Of a DNA stretch of 7,839 nucleotides, positions 6,695 to 7,839 are shown piece after piece. Within the stretch, counting starts at the first letter, position 1; the number at the start of each line of letters is the position of its first letter. Both the position numbers and the translations under genes were made by a program. The notes under the pieces are model-generated. The model was not told the DNA's origin. It saw nothing but the letters and a program-made list of their open reading frames with translations, and did no database searches. This stretch comes from an uncultured Planctomycetaceae bacterium (GTDB lineage Bacteria > Planctomycetota > Planctomycetia > Pirellulales > UBA1268). Location: assembly GCA_937900985.1 (NCBI GenBank), contig CALCGM010000561.1:1-7839 (forward strand), written 5' to 3'.

Positions 6695-7045
6695 CTAGTA
6701 GCGATCGCCACCACGGTAGCCGCCGCCGCCGCCGCCACCGCCGTAGCCACGACCACCGCCACCGCCGGGTCGACCGCCGCCGCCACCCGGACGAGGCGTC
6801 CGTTCGCGGGCCTCATTCACCGTCAGGGCACGACCATTGATGTCGTGACCGTTGAGCGCATCGATCGCCGCCTGCGAACCCTCGTCGCTCTCCATCTCGA
6901 CGAATCCGAAGCCGCGAGACCGCCCCGTCTCACGATCGGAAATCACCTCTGCATTACGAACCGCGCCGTGAGCCGCAAACATCGCCTCAAGATCGGCGGA
7001 CGTGGTGGACCAGGGCAGGTTTCCCACGTAAATCTTCCGAGCCAT
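6695..7045 (-). CDS. Single-RRM RNA-binding protein with glycine-rich tail
   Basis: A 116-residue RNA-binding protein of the bacterial Rbp type (as in cyanobacteria), like eukaryotic glycine-rich RNA-binding proteins. One RNA recognition motif spans about residues 3-80, with RNP2 IYVGNL (5-10) and RNP1 RGFGFVEM (44-51), whose aromatic residues Tyr6, Phe46 and Phe48 sit at the usual RNA-stacking positions. ALNGHDINGRALTVNEA (63-79) completes the domain. The tail (86-116) is Gly/Arg/Tyr-rich: glycine runs of five, five and eight broken by Arg, Pro and Tyr, ending RGGDRY. The frame is open to 7138, but ATG 7045 is used because GAGG at 7055-7058 lies 9 bases upstream and the RRM begins immediately. 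Such proteins are often cold- or stress-induced RNA chaperones; here that is inference. It is transcribed alone: promoter candidate and long leader upstream, terminator downstream. Confidence 0.95.
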   Translation of the reverse strand: MARKIYVGNLPWSTTSADLEAMFAAHGAVRNAEVISDRETGRSRGFGFVEMESDEGSQAAIDALNGHDINGRALTVNEARERTPRPGGGGGRPGGGGGRGYGGGGGGGGYRGGDRY

Positions 7046-7054
7046 AAACTCAAA

Positions 7055-7058
7055 CCTC
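7055..7058 (-). promoter_or_regulatory. Ribosome binding site of the RRM protein gene
   Basis: GAGG on the minus strand, 9 bases before ATG 7045; it selects this start over the longer reading from 7138. Confidence 0.7.
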
Positions 7059-7065
7059 AAAAGCC

Positions 7066-7152
7066 GGGAATTGTTTTCGAACACTCTTGTGATCGACACT
7101 TGCCACGTGCACGAAACCGCAATTCCCAACGATCCCACGTGCAGACAAGAGT
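7066..7152 (-). promoter_or_regulatory. Structured 5' leader of the RRM gene with interleaved inverted repeats
   Basis: Two perfect 8-base inverted repeats are interleaved: GGGAATTG (7066-7073) with CAATTCCC (7120-7127), and ACTCTTGT (7083-7090) with ACAAGAGT (7145-7152). Their order A-B-A'-B' allows either a pseudoknot or two competing helices in the RNA. The same stretch carries a 9-base direct repeat CCACGTGCA at 7103-7111 and 7135-7143, each with a CACGTG palindrome. The helix nearest the gene ends 7 bases before the Shine-Dalgarno sequence. A thermosensitive or autoregulated leader is a reasonable guess for this protein family but is not shown. Confidence 0.45.
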
Positions 7153-7168
7153 CGGCAAAACTTGCAAG

Positions 7169-7197
7169 GTTCTAGCATGTCAAGGCCCCCACGGCAA
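7169..7197 (-). promoter_or_regulatory. Sigma-70-like promoter candidate for the RRM gene
   Basis: On the minus strand, -35 TTGCCG (7192-7197), a 17-base spacer and -10 TAGAAC (7169-7174) with an extended TGC just before the -10 (7175-7177). Transcription would begin near 7162, giving a leader of roughly 117 bases. A perfect TTGACA at 7178-7183 is an alternative -35, but the hexamer 17 bases further (TTTTGC) is a poor -10. Confidence 0.4.
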
Positions 7198-7286
7198 CTT
7201 CCTGCCGAGCGACCTCACCACATTTACACAGAAGGGCCCCTCTGCAACCGGAATCACCCGATCTAAGGGGCTCGCCGTCTCTCGAC
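7198..7286 (-). other. Spacer between the cysteine-motif gene and the RRM promoter; weak terminator candidate
   Basis: No gene is seen. GCCCCT pairs with AGGGGC (7266-7271 with 7236-7241) across a 24-base loop on the minus strand, shortly after the cysteine-motif gene ends; the following bases are only modestly T-rich (CCTTCTGTGT). It may be a weak terminator. Confidence 0.25.
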
Positions 7287-7535
7287 TCAGGCCGCGTTGC
7301 CCGTCGATCGCTGCTGCCACTCGCCGCACCAGTCGCCGGCCTCGGTGGATGGCCAGATGCCAACATGGACCATCTTGTCGTCCTCGATATCTGGCAGCAC
7401 GGGGGGCATTCGCTTGCATTGTCCCCAGTCAGGGCCAGGCCCATCACGGCCTGCCCGCCGCCAAAAACGGCAGTTGCAACAGCCGGGCGCTTCCGCCACC
7501 GACAACACGCCTTCGTCGCCCGGGTTTGTGGTCAC
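7287..7535 (-). CDS. Small cysteine-motif protein of unknown function (possible metal-binding)
   Basis: An 82-residue soluble protein that I do not recognise by name. The pattern is C19-C20-x-C22-RFW, then GQC40KR, WPST (61-64) and a closing DWCGEW (68-73, Cys70). Cys19, Cys22, Cys40 and Cys70 form a four-cysteine set with flanking aromatic residues, of the kind that binds zinc or an iron-sulfur cluster; similar C..C.FW...C.R...WP.T...DWCGE layouts occur in short uncharacterised bacterial and phage proteins, as far as I recall. No signal peptide or membrane segment is seen. Start: GTG 7535 is preceded by TGAGG (7544-7548) at 8 bases, and no ATG upstream of the cysteines exists in frame; the first ATG (Met43) would remove three of the four cysteines. 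It starts 39 bases after the 3' end of tRNA-Val on the same strand without a terminator between, so it may be read from the tRNA promoter. Metal binding is inference. Confidence 0.7.
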   Translation of the reverse strand: MTTNPGDEGVLSVAEAPGCCNCRFWRRAGRDGPGPDWGQCKRMPPVLPDIEDDKMVHVGIWPSTEAGDWCGEWQQRSTGNAA

Positions 7536-7543
7536 CAGATCGG

Positions 7544-7548
7544 CCTCA
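7544..7548 (-). promoter_or_regulatory. Ribosome binding site supporting the GTG start of the cysteine-motif gene
   Basis: TGAGG on the minus strand, 8 bases before GTG 7535, the only well-placed start that keeps all the cysteines. Confidence 0.6.
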
Positions 7549-7574
7549 GAGCCCGGCGTCAGGTCACTCTCAAA

Positions 7575-7648
7575 TGGGCGGCACAGGATTCGAACCTGTG
7601 ACCTCTACGGTGTGAACGTAGCGCTCTAACCAACTGAGCTAGCCGCCC
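7575..7648 (-). tRNA. tRNA-Val (anticodon CAC)
   Basis: A complete 74-base cloverleaf. Acceptor GGGCGGC pairs with GCCGCCC, followed by discriminator A. The D arm is GCTC/GAGC with the loop AGTTGGTTA. The anticodon stem is CTACG/CGTAG with loop TTCACAC, anticodon CAC at 7612-7614, reading the valine codon GUG. The variable loop is AGGTC, and the T arm ACAGG/CCTGT has loop TTCGAAT. All stems are fully paired. The 3' CCA is not encoded (ATT follows on the minus strand), so it must be added by nucleotidyltransferase. GUG is a frequent valine codon in GC-rich genomes, which fits a dedicated CAC isoacceptor. Confidence 0.97.
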
Positions 7649-7685
7649 GAAAAATGCTGGGCCCGTAACGCGGCCACGATTTCTG

Positions 7686-7694
7686 AGTGTAGCA
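7686..7694 (-). promoter_or_regulatory. Extended -10 promoter candidate for tRNA-Val
   Basis: The minus strand reads TGCTACACT: an extended TGC followed by the -10 hexamer TACACT (four of six consensus). The tRNA begins 37 bases downstream, leaving a 5' leader of about 30 bases for RNase P to remove. No convincing -35 hexamer is seen at 16-18 bases, which is acceptable for an extended -10 promoter but lowers confidence. Confidence 0.45.
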
Positions 7695-7839
7695 GAGGCT
7701 TTCGGCTTGAGGAGGGCCACCGCTGCGGGAAACCTCGGGCTCCCGAGCCCACCAGAATACCCCGCACATCCCGGCCTCCAGAACCGCGTAAACCTACCCC
7801 GTATGGGAGCCTTCGGGCGATCAGGTGGGAGGGTCGAAC
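7695..7839. other. Right-end stretch with no supported gene
   Basis: One minus-strand frame is open through this stretch, but it has no clear start, ribosome binding site or recognisable motif, and open frames of this size are expected at this base composition. A short hairpin is present (CTCGGG, 7734-7739, with CCCGAG, 7742-7747); on the minus strand only GTTTCCC follows, so it is at most a weak terminator of a gene beyond the window. Confidence 0.3.

Noticed and set aside
6735..6795. Low-complexity GCC/CCG repeats, considered as a microsatellite or repeat element
   Set aside because: They are the glycine codon runs of the RRM protein's tail.
7046..7138. N-terminal extension of the RRM protein by 31 codons
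   Set aside because: ATG 7045 has a well-placed GAGG and begins directly at the RRM; the extension covers the leader with its inverted repeats.
7172..7447. Alternative minus-strand frame of 91 codons overlapping the cysteine-motif gene
   Set aside because: It lacks a ribosome binding site and recognisable motif and would run through the RRM promoter; the frame with the ordered cysteines and DWCGEW ending is better supported.
6641..7615. A 324-codon plus-strand open frame across the RRM gene, the cysteine-motif gene and the tRNA
   Set aside because: It is antisense to three well-supported minus-strand features, its alanine/threonine repeats are the complement of the RRM gene's glycine codons, and it runs into the tRNA.
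1..7839. Mobile elements, CRISPR arrays, or a phage attachment site at the tRNA
   Set aside because: No transposase or integrase motif, no regularly spaced repeats, and no second copy of the tRNA 3' end was seen in the window.

Overview
The window is a GC-rich (by eye about two thirds G+C) bacterial chromosome segment with every supported gene on the minus strand, so it reads from right to left. A Gram-negative envelope is implied by a WaaF-type heptosyltransferase and a LolD/MacB-like ABC system. Together with the glycine-tailed single-RRM protein and the general style of the proteins, this best fits a Planctomycetota bacterium (Pirellulales-like). That placement is inference from protein character, not a database match.

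Right part (7839 to 7287): about 145 bases with no supported gene, then an extended -10 promoter candidate, a tRNA-Val (anticodon CAC), and 39 bases after the tRNA a small cysteine-motif protein of unknown function that may share its transcript. Middle (7286 to 6469): a promoter candidate and a structured-looking 5' leader with two interleaved inverted repeats precede an RRM RNA-binding protein with a glycine-rich tail. The gene is followed by a minus-strand terminator, and close by there is a separate plus-strand terminator-like palindrome with a T7 run that no plus-strand gene explains.

Left part (6468 to 1): a tightly spaced unidirectional run of rpsR (bS18), a hotdog-fold (4HBT) acyl-CoA thioesterase, an ABC ATPase, a 1152-residue FtsX-type permease overlapping the ATPase by 4 bases (ATGA), a waaF-like family 9 glycosyltransferase, and the start of a multi-pass DMT/EamA-like membrane protein cut by the window edge. 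Gaps are 19, 81, -4, 50 and 67 bases with no clear terminator between them, so co-transcription is likely. From the thioesterase or the ATPase onward the theme is the cell envelope: substrate extraction or export (ABC pair) and lipopolysaccharide core assembly (heptosyltransferase).

Several starts were revised from the longest possible reading: the heptosyltransferase begins at 1450, the ATPase at 5618 and the RRM protein at 7045, while the thioesterase (TTG) and the cysteine protein (GTG) use non-ATG starts. I do not see an obviously new multi-gene system. The most unexplained elements are the plus-strand terminator-like site with a possible small RNA, the RRM gene's leader, and the cysteine protein behind tRNA-Val.
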